From the NCBI GenBank assembly GCA_000708835.1, contig DF237620.1:1-45499 (forward strand): a DNA stretch of 45,499 nt, given 5' to 3'. The notes under the pieces are model-generated. The model did no database searches and was not told the DNA's origin. It saw nothing but the letters and a program-made list of their open reading frames with translations. This DNA is from Klebsormidium nitens. Taxonomy: Eukaryota; Streptophyta; Klebsormidiophyceae; Klebsormidiales; Klebsormidiaceae. Below, in pieces: positions 11,101 through 23,100 of this stretch (position 1 is the first letter of the stretch; the number at the start of each line of letters is the position of its first letter). Both the position numbers and the translations under genes were made by a program.

Positions 11101-14100
11101 TGGGCTGGCGGCAAGTCCCTAGGTATTTCCGGGTTGAGACAAAGTGTCAAAAATTGTCTTTCTTAGAGCTAGATCAGAGATTTGAGGAACTTTGTATCCG
11201 AAGGAGGGAGCACGGAGACTTCGGGATCTCTTTAAGGGCATAAAAAGATAGGGTTTTGACGGGAGCATAATGCATGTGAAAACGGTGAACATCCTGCTGA
11301 CGCTCGGCGGGGTTTTCAATCTGCAATTGGAATTTCAGTCTGTGTGTGATGCTCAAACCTCTTCGGAGGCGGGAAGTTTAGTGTAGCGGCTCCAAGAAGG
11401 ACGGGCAGCCGATATTGGAATGCAGTACGAAGCGCTGCCATTGACAATCACCTGGCAGGACGATTCCGAAGTGGAAGCGTTCGAGTCGGAGCAAGCAGCT
11501 AAGATTCTCTCGACCTGATCTCCGGAATGCCGGTTCCGAAACCCAAGAAACAGAGGTTCCGGGCAGCGTCTTGGGGTTTTCCCACACACTCCTGAGATTC
11601 GAAGGCTGAGCTTCCTAGAAGAAGTTGAAGGGCGCCGATTGCTCGAGAGGGTTTGCAGGTCTTCAAAACCCTTCAACAACAGTCTCGTAGCAACTCTGTC
11701 CCATCCCTCACCGCGAGCACGATGTTGGCGGTCTCCTGGATCCACTCCAACTGGTTTTAAAGGCTTTCCTCACTGCTGAAACGATATTGGCCGTTCCAAA
11801 ACCCTGGCGACTTAAAGAACCAAATCTCAGAAACCAAGCTAACAACGTTGCGAAGTTTGACTCACTTTTTGGCAATTTGGCAACCCACTTAACCAATTTG
11901 AAGGCTCTCCTCACCGCGAGCACGATGTTAACGGTTCCCAAAGCTTGGCGACTTCAAAACCGGAGCTCGAAAAGTGAGCTATCANNNNNNNNNNNNNNNN
12001 NNNNNNNNNNNNNNNNNNNNNNNNNNNNNNNNNNNNNNNNNNNNNNNNNNNNNNNNNNNNNNNNNNNNNNNNNNNNNNNNNNNNNNNNNNNNNNNNNNNN
12101 NNNNNNNNNNNNNNNNNNNNNNNNNNNNNNNNNNNNNNNNNNNNNNNNNNNNNNNNNNNNNNNNNNNNNNNNNNNNNNNNNNNNNNNNNNNNNNNNNNNN
12201 NNNNNNNNNNNNNNNNNNNNNNNNNNNNNNNNNNNNNNNNNNNNNNNNNNNNNNNNNNNNNNNNNNNNNNNNNNNNNNNNNNNNNNNNNNNNNNNNNNNN
12301 NNNNNNNNNNNNNNNNNNNNNNNNNNNNNNNNNNNNNNNNNNNNNNNNNNNNNNNNNNNNNNNNNNNNNNNNNNNNNNNNNNNNNNNNNNNNNNNNNNNN
12401 NNNNNNNNNNNNNNNNNNNNNNNNNNNNNNNNNNNNNNNNNNNNNNNNNNNNNNNNNNNNNNNNNNNNNNNNNNNNNNNNNNNNNNNNNNNNNNNNNNNN
12501 NNNNNNNNNNNNNNNNNNNNNNNNCGAAAAGTGAGCTATCAATACTGCAACCTCCAACCGTCTTTCCCCAGCCCTTTGCCGACTTAACCAGTCGAACCAT
12601 TCTATATGCTTTCCTCACCGCAAGCACGATGTTGGCGGTCCCCTGGATCCACTCCAGCTGCGGCGACACCGCGTTCATCAGCATCATCCCGGAGTCCTTC
12701 ACTTCCGCATCAATTCGCAACTCCCCCGTCTCCTCAATCTTTTCTTCCAGAATTGCACTGAACGGAAGGCCCTCTTCGTCCCATCGTAACCCGTCCATCA
12801 AGTGGGCGGAAGCGTCGAGAGGCCCCGTCGAGAAGAGGTCGGAGCCGGGGGGGGGAGTTTCTCGGGGGGGTAGCGGAGGGGGCGGCCGCAGCTGAACGCT
12901 GCCCCCCACTTTGACGAAGCCGCCAGGAGTCGAGGGCTCAAGCTGCATGACAAAAAGACTCATGCTGAGTATTTCTGTTTTGTCGAGGCGTTATCGAAGA
13001 CTTCTCCGTGTGGTAAGGTCTTGAAGGCTTGAGATCGTCAGCGGAGACGTATGTGCACCAGAATCTGGCTTTTCTTCCGCAGTTGAGGGTGTGCATGTTA
13101 GCAGAGCCCAGCTTCTCAACCGGAATCAATCTCAGTCATTTGGATCGTAAAGAAACACTCCCGTCGTAAAGTGAGGATGTCATTCTAGCAGACGTGAGAC
13201 TCGACTCAGCAGGCTATCCGCTCTCCTCGTGAGCCAGACATGGGTTCGTGATGTTGATATTGAAGCTGGCATGGACTTCTGTTACACGGACTCAATAGAA
13301 ATTCACAGCATGAATAGAGAAGGACGTAGGTCGCATAACTGATCTACAAGGAACCACAGAATCATCAGGCAGTGCAAAAAGAGTTTTACAAGACTCGCGC
13401 TTTCCAGAGGTGGCGTAGGGTATCAAGCGACACCATAGCTCACCACTGCCGACAGCTCGAGCCGCTGCGTCGCCGCGAGGCTCGCGTTCAGCTCCGCTTT
13501 CGACAGGCCTACCCCCCCAAACGCGCCGTCCAGCAACCGCGCCTTCACTTCACACTGCGGCTTCCGCAGAGTCCCGTACAAATCGCCCTCCATGTGCAAA
13601 TCGCCCCTCAGTTTCCATTGGGGCATAGCGGCCTGTTCCGTTTCCGGTGTGGCGGAAGACGCTTTCACGGCTTGGAGCAGCGGCGGAACTAGACCGACGG
13701 GAAAGTTGAGCAGTGCGAAGTGGAGGTTGTTCTTGTCGGACGGCGGGTGCGGCTCTCCGGGGGGGTGGATTGAGGTGCGTGGGGACCCCCCCATCATGTA
13801 GCCCAGGTCGGAGATGGTGCCGTCGGCGTGCAGGGAGGCGGTGTCGAGCTGGATGAAGAAACGGTCTACTCGGAGCCCGTGTTCTTCGGTGTACCTGGGT
13901 CAAGAAAGGATCTGGTTCTACAACCATTCACGGGAGTGCTTGTGGCACGTCAATAAGTCCCGTCGATAATATCAGCCAGTAAATCGATTTATCAAAGCCC
14001 ACAAGCCATGTTCTTTTTGCAAACTAAAGAGATTTAAGTGTCTTACTTACAAGACGAGAGGGAGTGGTCCCTTTCGAAAGTAAGGCTGGTCGTTTCCCCT

Positions 14101-17100
14101 CTCGTTTGTCAGGCTTCAGGCAGGATCAGTCAGAATATCCACACCCTCGTAGCGACCGCGTCTTGCAACTAGTGCTTCTCTGGATCCCCTTGTCGCAATT
14201 CTCCTGCTCGCTTAAAGTTTCATCCACCCAACAAAGCACTCCAATTTGATCAACGAATCACTTTGATCCAATCAACACTCGTTTGTCAGTCTAGCGGCTT
14301 TCTCACCCCCCCGTAATGACCCACGTCCTGATCTGTACAACCCAAGTCCCTGTAAAGACGGAAGCCGCTCTCCTGCACGCGTGAAAATCCGCTTTCATCC
14401 AATCGACAACCCCCCCTCAAACAAGGAGGATTCTCACCCCCCCGTGGTGACGACGTCCTGCATCTTGTAGATGCCCCACTCCCAATTTGCCCCCCGCAGG
14501 TCAAACTTGGCGACGGTCTCTCCGCTCCCTCCCCCGCTCGCTTCCACGCTCCCGTACCACAGCCCCTTGAGCTCCGCCAAACCCGGAAGAGGTACCTCCT
14601 CGGACAGGTCCGCCTGCGACAGGTCCGGCGGTTCGTCGTCGTCCTTGCCTTTGGAAGCGAGCGTCTGTAGAAACGAGCAGGAAAAGCGGTTGCGGACTAT
14701 TTTTCGGCGGTGATAAGGCGGATTTTCTTTTGTCATAGTACAGATTCTTTAGCTCCCTCGAATCCGGAAGAGGTACCTCCTCGGACAGGTCCGCCTGCGA
14801 CAGGTCGGGGGGTTCGTCGTCGTCCTTGCCTTTGGAGGCGAGCGTCTGTATACTCGAGCAGGAAAAGCGTTTGCGAGCTGATATTGCGGCGGTGATAAGG
14901 TGCAGGATTGTTTCGAAATAGTGTAGATCCTTGAGCTCCGCCAAACCTGGAAGAGGAACCTTTTCGAAGAGGTCCGCCTGGGGAAAGTGGGGGGGTTTAA
15001 CGTCGTCTTGCCGTTGGAAGCAAGCGTCTGTAGAAACAAGCAGGAAGTGTATGAGCAGGAAGTTTATGAGCAGGAAGTGCATTTGCGAACCATTGTGAGG
15101 CGGAGATAAGTCCGCAAAGTAGTTTCAGAGGAGAACGAATCCTCGGAAGCGATACTTCCTCATAAATATCCGCCTGGGACAGGTCGGGAGGTTCGTCGTC
15201 GTCCTTGCCTTTGAAAGCGAGCGTCTGGCGAAAAGAGCAAGAAGATAGTTGGTGGAGAATCGTGATATAAGGTCGTCTCGAAAAGAAGGAAGGAGGTTGT
15301 CCAACAGCACGATGCCAGAAACCCCGGAAGAGGTACCTCCTCAGAGAATCAGAGAGGTCCGTTTGGGAAAGGTCTGAGGGCTCGTCGTTGTCCTTGCCTT
15401 GGAACGCGAGCGTCTGTACAAACGAGCAAGAAGGGCGTTCGTCAAGCAATCGTAACAGAAACTTGAGTGTTAGATCGGGGGTCCGTCGTCCTCCCTGTAA
15501 TTTGAGGCAAGCGTGTCAAAAGAAGCGGAAAGGTATTTTGCCAACCATTGCGGGACGAAATTGAGACGAAGGGTCGCTGGATTAGAAGAGGAGGTGTTTG
15601 TTGAGTCAAGACGAGAATAAGGAGCGTCTCTGTTGAGAGTAGAAGTAGAGCAGCTCGGGAGGCTTAGGAACAGCCGCATACCTTCAAATCAGTGGGAAGG
15701 TCGGAGCAGACTGCCTGGCAAAGAAAGAACTTTTAAGTACTACAACGAGCCAAAGAAAGCAGCACATATTCCAGTCGTAATTAGCCCACCGGCAGCTGTT
15801 CCATGAGCGAGTCCACCACGAAGCCGCAGCTGGAGACGGCCGTTTTCCAGACAATATAGCGCTGAAGGTCACAAGATAAGTGTAACGCGTGAATTAGGCA
15901 ATCATGAGACAAAAGGCATGTGATAATAGCCTTTCTCCTTACTTGCAGCTGTTCCGTCAGCGACTCCGCGACGAAGCCGCAACTAGAGACGGCGTCCATG
16001 AAGAATTCCTTGGAGCGGTACGCGACCTCCGGGTCCTTGGACTGCGACAGGATGCGCGTCGCGGGGAGCATCTCGGTGAGGTCAGCACGCGGCACGTCCA
16101 GCTTCACGCGCCACCGCCCCGTCTTCATGTTGCTCAGCTGCAAGCGACAATTACTGACGTCAGCACAATTCTAGTGATGACGTCAGCCAGAATCTACTTA
16201 CTGACGTCTGCCTTTTAGCATCTCCGTGAGGTCAGCGCGCAGCACGTCCAGCTTGACACGCCACCGCCTGTCTTCATGTTGCTCAGCATAACGTATAACT
16301 GACGTCAGCTGGTTTCCACTGCTGAAGTCAGCCGATTACCAAATGAGAATGCGCGTTGCGGGGTACAATTCTGCGGGGTCCGCATGCGGCACGTCCGGTT
16401 TCACGCGCCAAAGGCCCGTCTTCATTTTTCTCAGCTATAGAAATATCTGCTGACGTCAGCCGACTTTCGCCATAGACGTCAGCCAAATCTAAGCATCTCC
16501 GCGACCTCCGTGCACGGACGTCCAGAGTCGCAAGCCACTCCCCTGTCTTTATGATGCTCAGCTGCGCAAATCAATTAGAAAATGGGCGCGGTTTCTGCCA
16601 TTGCTCAGGCACCGACGCTCCGAACTCCGTCTTCTGTTCCGAGCCCGTTTTCATGGCTCCCTGTTCGACAAAAAGGAAAATCTTGCGACTCTTTCAACAG
16701 AGGGGCAGTCAGCACGTCAGCGGAAGACTGGAACGGAATCTCGCTTCGGCTGCGGCTGTGGCGATCATGATCGTGCAGACACTCTAGACACTGCACCTGC
16801 CGCAAGGGGCTGCCGCGTTTGTCAGGACCAAGTACTACCATTCTAGGAGGCTGCACGTGCCAACCCAAAGTTCCCCGGATCTCACGTAGTACACTTACTT
16901 CTTACCATGACATATGAACCCGTGAAGAGACTCATGACCATACGAGCAGCGAAGCAGCACCAGTACAGACCGCACGAAAGAAAGGAGAGCCGTCTTAGAA
17001 GAACCCTCTAACGCTGAAGTGTATGGTTGTTATCTCGAATGAAGAAAGCGGCGCTGCTTGTCAAACTTCGTACCAGCAGACCCGCTCGAAAGAAAAGGGA

Positions 17101-20100
17101 GTCGTCTTAGTAAAAGAGCCCTCTAGTGCATATGGTTGTTGTCCTGTATAGAGAAAGCGGCGCCTGCTTGTCGCCTCACCTTGGCCGCCGCTGAGACGAT
17201 GGTGTCTTCCGGCGCAAACCGCGAGCCCTCCCCCGGGAGGACGTACTCCATTTGCACATCATAGCGACTGTGCGCCTGGTTGAGGGCCAGCTTCTCGAGC
17301 GTCACCTGAAAGGAAAGAATGGGTTGAAGTCCGCAGATTCACCACTTTTCTTGTATTACAAGTTGATTCGGAACCCCTCTTTGTTTCTGCTCCGGGACCT
17401 CAATCAGGGCCAGCTTCTCAAGCGTCACCTGGAGCAAAAGAAAAGGAGAAGCTCAACAGCTGTACGAGATGATGCACTATACAGGCTTCCTCTCATCTTT
17501 AGAACTTGACGGGCGCGCAAATATGTGCCCCCTTTTAGCTTCTTCAATTCATGCTCTGGGTGCGCAGTCTAAGAGTTGAGGGCCGGCATAGCGTCACGGA
17601 AAGAACGGAAGCGGGACATTATCCGATGCAGAAGTCGTTCTTCGTCTTGCCCTGGCTTCTCCTTCTTTGTATTGACACCTTTTCTGCTTCTCTCCTTGAG
17701 CATGTCCGAGTGAGTCCGGACGGTTGTCAAACCGAAGATTGACGAAAAGTCAATCAACCTTTGTTGTTACCTCGAACCCCGCTTTGGACCCTTACTTCAA
17801 GAGTCGCACTACCGTTTATGTTTAACGCAGATTGGAATACTTTCAAGTCTGCAATGTTAACGCCGTCTTTTACACGCTTCGTTAATTAACAAGCACCTTG
17901 TATTGACCATCTCGAGGCGGATGGTTTGCTGTCGGCGGCTTGGCTTGGGTTAACTTCGGTGTTAGGCGTGTGAGCTCAGAAGAAGATCAACGACAGCGCA
18001 GGAAGGGGTGGGTTGAGTTGGGGGTGTAAAGTTACGGTACAGGTATTCGACTTCAAAACAGGTTCACACGATATTTGCCCTGCCGAAAAATAAAATTATT
18101 ATTAAGGGCGATAATGGAACTTTTTAGCAGGCGACTCTTGGTCTGCCGAGAGGGTCAAAAAATTTCATCACCGATTATTCGGCATCGAAGATTCACAAAG
18201 CAAAAAGTAAGACGGTAGTCAATTCGGGCAGGAACCTTTCTTTTTCAAAATCGGTCGACCTATGATTTTCCTCTATCTGGACCTTTTCCTCTAACGCGGA
18301 TTCCGGCTCACCACGTCGCCCGACCACCGAAGCTTTCCTTCGAGGACCTCGCCCTTGAGCCCGCTGAACTTGGGCCGCTTGAATAGCACGTAGCCCTGGC
18401 CCTTCTTCCGCTGGAAATTGATGTTCAGGTCGACCTGCGCATCAGGGGGACCGCGGATCCACTACAGCACCTTGAAACTTCCTTTTCTTTGCGCGTTGAT
18501 TTTTCGGGTTACTTGCTCCATTGAAAGCTTCGCCAAAAACGAGTGCCGTCTGCAAAGCTTTGGGCAGCGTTCCTCACATCGAATCCCTGTGGAAAGCCAA
18601 GGAAAGGTGCAGGTTACTGTTCCGAAAGGCGAAATGCGCTTCTGCGAAGCTCCAGTATAGGACTGAACCATCGTTCACCCGTTCGCCGTTCCCCTGTAAG
18701 AGTCGCCAGCTCCTGTTCGCATGTACAGCCGCCTCATGCGCGGCTTGAACCCGAAACTTTTCGTTGGTCATGAGAGCAAAGGCCGCGCTTTCTCATCCCG
18801 CCGGTTCTCTCAGGACAAAGAGGCCGTATTCACACAATTCGTGGATACGCCAGCATTAAGTTCCGTCCAGCGGCAGGTGCTACACTTCAGGCCGAAACGT
18901 TTCGTCAAAACTAAGGGCAGACCCGCGCTCCTTTCGGCGCACTTCTTCAAGCCAGTCAAAATTTCTCACCCTCTCGACGTTTCCTCGAAGAGACGCCAGC
19001 TCTAGTTCGTCCAGCGGCAGGTGCTGCACTTCCAGCCGACTCATGCCCGGCCTGAACTTCAGATCAGTCCGGATCTGTCCGCGCCGCCACGAGAAGTCCA
19101 CCGCGCTAGCTTCGGACGCCGAAACGCCGTCCGCGCCTGGGCGCGCCGTGACGTCTAGCTTCAAGTGCTCGTCTTGCCGACCGCTCGTATTCAGCTGCAG
19201 GCAAATGCCGGAGTTACAGACACGTTACCTGACTCAGGAAAACAAAGAGTCGCTGGAGAATGGACGCAACCCGTCTCGCTTCGGACGCCAAAACGCTGTC
19301 CGCGCCGCAACGTCTAGCTTCAAGTGCTCGTCGTGGCGATCGCTTGTATTCAAGTGTATCAGTTAAAGCAAATGATTACATGTTTTCGTTCATCTTTTGT
19401 CAAAAGAGATATACGTGCGCGCAGTCCTCGTTTCATACAGTCGTGATGTCCCCGCCCGGCCCCGCTGCGACATCTAGCTTCATTGTTCGTCTTGGCGACC
19501 GCTTGTGTTCAGCTGCAAATGAATGCACGAAGTTACAGACTCAAATCCAAGATCCGGATAAACGGAAAATCGCTGGAGAATGGACGCCGAACGTCTCGCT
19601 TCGGACGCCGAAACGCTGTCCACGCTGTGATGTCTAGCTTCGAGTGCTCGTCTTGGCAACCCCTCGTCTTCAACTGTCCAACCAAACCAATGCGCGGAAT
19701 CACATACTTGAATCCTTACTTTGAAGAAGGGAAGTCTAGGACTTTCAGAGAATGGATGCAGAACGTCTCGCTTCGGACGCCGGAACGCCGTCCGCACCAG
19801 AGCGGGCCGCGACGTCTAGCTTCAAGTGCTCGTCTTGGCGACCGCTTGTGTTGAATTGTATAACTCTTCAAGTAAAAGAGTTCTTCTTAGCCTGCTGCGC
19901 GCAGAACAAGCACCCAAAAAGAAAGGGTACAATCCCCTGTCCTGTAATTGATCACTCCGTCCGCGCCCGGCTATGGAGTCTAGCTGAAGTGCTCGTCTCT
20001 GCGCCCGCTTGGATCCAATAGGAAGGAAAAGGAATGTAGGCAATGCATTTCTTTCGTCGCGAGGAAGATGATGGGTTATTTGCGAGGGGTTTCCAGGCTT

Positions 20101-23100
20101 CCGAGTTCGGACGAAGTAACTGGTCCGCACCCAGCGGAGGCGCGCAATTTAGCTTCCACTGCTCGTATTTGGCGAACCCCCAAGGTCGACAGAAGCGGTT
20201 TGACCAAAATTTAAGCTTATCTCCTTCTGTCATTCTGATTCTCTTGCTAAAAGTGGAAAGATGCGTTGACTATCGTGGGTGAAGGTCCTTGCATGAGAGA
20301 CTGGTACGATGTCAAAAGCAACGGCTTACCTGCAACCCCGAGGGTGTGACGTCCAGCGTCCCGCTCAACTGTTGAGCGATCAACAGTTGGTTCAACTTTA
20401 TGTTGCTCAGTGCGATGTCCCCGCTCAGGCCCGGCAGTTCCGGCATGCCCCGGGACGTGGCGGCTCCTGTCAGCTGGGGGGCGACCTTACCGGAGAACTT
20501 GACGCGGCCAGTGGTCTGCAAACGGGGGATCACTGCATTACGCCGCAAGCTCAGCAAACTTCCTGCTCCCAGATCCTACTCACAGACGCTCTTTCCAGAA
20601 TGACGATTGTCATCTTGAATGTGCTGAAACTCGGGCGCTCCATGCGCTCTTCCCCCACATCTCGTGTGCCGATGAAGACGATACTCGACAGACCCAACGA
20701 AAACTGTTGACGTGAATTGACGACTTGCCAAGAGACCAGATGCAAAGCACAACAAGATGCTTTGTTTGCAGGTATAGTATCCGTCCCGTTTAGTGCACAC
20801 CCACCCGAAGATGGAGGTTCTCTGGTGACGGGGGCGGAGGGGGAGTGCTCTGGTCTTCCGCCAGGCCCACAAGGTCAAAGCCCTTCAGCCGCAAGTCTAG
20901 CTCGCAGCCCTGCAGCAACAGAGATTTTCGACTTAAACATTGTCTAGCGCCTCACTAGCCTTTCATCTGATGGACATGCGCGAGAAGTGAAGCAACGCGG
21001 AAAGAAAGTGCACGCAGGCTTCCGACAAAACAGAGCTTGGGAAACAACCAAAGCTTTCAAACAGATATCCAGCGGACGGATGAGCAGTCCGCGTTGGCTG
21101 CCCCAAAAGATTTACACGATTCCAAGACTACCGGACAAATGTCAAAGAAACCACTTGCTTAAAGCCCGTCTCAATCCAGACGACCTTTTAGCACACAGAC
21201 AACGGTTCCCGGTTTCGGGAGAATGCCACAATCTGCGCACCTCCAGATGCAACGTCACACAGAAATGAACTGAATTTTTGAAAGCAAGTCGATCCAGCTC
21301 TCACCTCAATGACTGGCTTCGGCTTCGCTTCCTGGCGTTCCCTCTTCTTGAAAAGCCTTCCGTCATACGGCCAGCAATCTTTGGATCCACAGAAAGCCCA
21401 TAACGCAGATCTTCAGAAGCACGACTACACAAAGCTGATGTCAGCAGATCAGAGTTCCGGTCCTCACCTCAGTGACTGTCTTCGATTCCGCTTCCACCCG
21501 GACTCTCTCCTCCTCACGGCGGGCAATCCTTGCTTCCAAAGTAGGCGAAAAGCAAGAAGCAAAACCACACAAGCTTATGGCAGCAGAGAGTTCCGACTCT
21601 CACCTCAATAACTGGGTTCGACTCCGCTTCCACCCGGGCTCTCTCCCAACCTTCTGCCACACGGCCGGCAATCCTCGGTTCCAAAGAAGGCAAAAACTCA
21701 GAAGCAAGACCACCCAACGCTTATGGCAGCAGAATACAAATACGCTCCTACCTCGATAATCGGCTTCGATTCCGCTTCCACCCGGGCTCTCTCCTCCTTA
21801 CTCAGCTTCCAGTACTCGGCGGTTGGGACCGGCTCGGGAGATGACGTGTGCACCGTCGCGGCGAGGTCGAACGTCGGTGCACTCCCGCTTAACCGGATCG
21901 CCTCTTTGGAGATTCGGAGGTGGCCTTGAGCGCCGTCCAGTGAGCCGCTCGCTTCGGGGGCTGTCCAGTCCATGTCGATAACCCTGCATAACAAGTTAGG
22001 GTTTTGTGGTTTATCGAACGTTAGGATCTTATGAAATATTTACCATCTATGAGTTTAGCCCTGTTTAGGGTAGGTTTCCAGGGTTCAAGGTTTAGGATGT
22101 AAAGCGAACGGAGGATTTGTCGAAAATGGTCGAAAGCCGCTGGCTTTGGGGCCCGTCTGTTTCATGGTCAATGGAAGGCTAGAAGAAAGCGTAGGCGGAG
22201 TTGCTCCAAGACAGCACTGTTTCTCTCGGATTCACAAGGTACGCCTCTTTGCAAACGAACGTTTTTCTGCCGCTGTTCAGATCGAGGACATAAGCACGAC
22301 GATGCAGCAAGTGCTGCGGACGCTCGTCGCTATAAATCACTTCTTTACAATGCCAGATTGCACACAGTTTAGAGGAGCAAAGCCAGACTGTCAAAAGCAT
22401 TGCCCAAGCAACCTCCTTCAACTTTTTTTTGGACCAAGACTGATCGTCGTTCTCTTGGGCTGACGTCACCTTGATCTTGAACCTGAGCGTAAAACTGAGG
22501 AGCAATCAACCAGAACATGATCGAAATCAGAGGCTAACTTACGGCGCTGAAATGGACCCCCTGAATCTCGCCTCCCCTTTCATGCGCCCGAAGCTCACGG
22601 GCGGCGGTTGCGTCCCCTCGGGGATGTAACGCAGAATTATTGAGTCTGCGGGGACTGCGGTCGCCTCGCCTTTGACATCCACTGCGTTTGGATCGACCTC
22701 GCCCTGCAAAGCAACGAACATTGTACTGCTGAATCAATGTTCCAAGGCACTACGATCACGTGTTTGTGGCGTCTTTGTTTTCAAGGCATGAGAATGTAAC
22801 AGGAAGAAAAATGACGGTAACGATGTGATAGATTGAACAAAACCGTGCGACAAGTGCAATCTCGTGAGCACAGCCAGAATAGTGTTTTGTAAGAATCAAG
22901 GCGGACGTTCAGCTTAGAGAAAGCGCTGCCAAGAATCGTTACCCCGAGCAAAGAGTGCTCTCGATTCGACCCTGACCAAGGCGTCACTATTCAGAGACCT
23001 GCTCATTCTCAGTTGACTAGTACCGTAGGCTTCTTCCATGGAGTACCGATAGTAGACAGTCAATATTAATCCAACAATCGTTAAGTACCAAAAGAGCTGG

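Noticed and set aside
11985-12524. Open frames spanning the gap
   Set aside because: They consist of N and carry no information.
7060-21660. Intron copies as introner or transposon insertions
   Set aside because: The repeated units are unrelated between introns and each matches its own adjoining exon, which a shared mobile element cannot explain.
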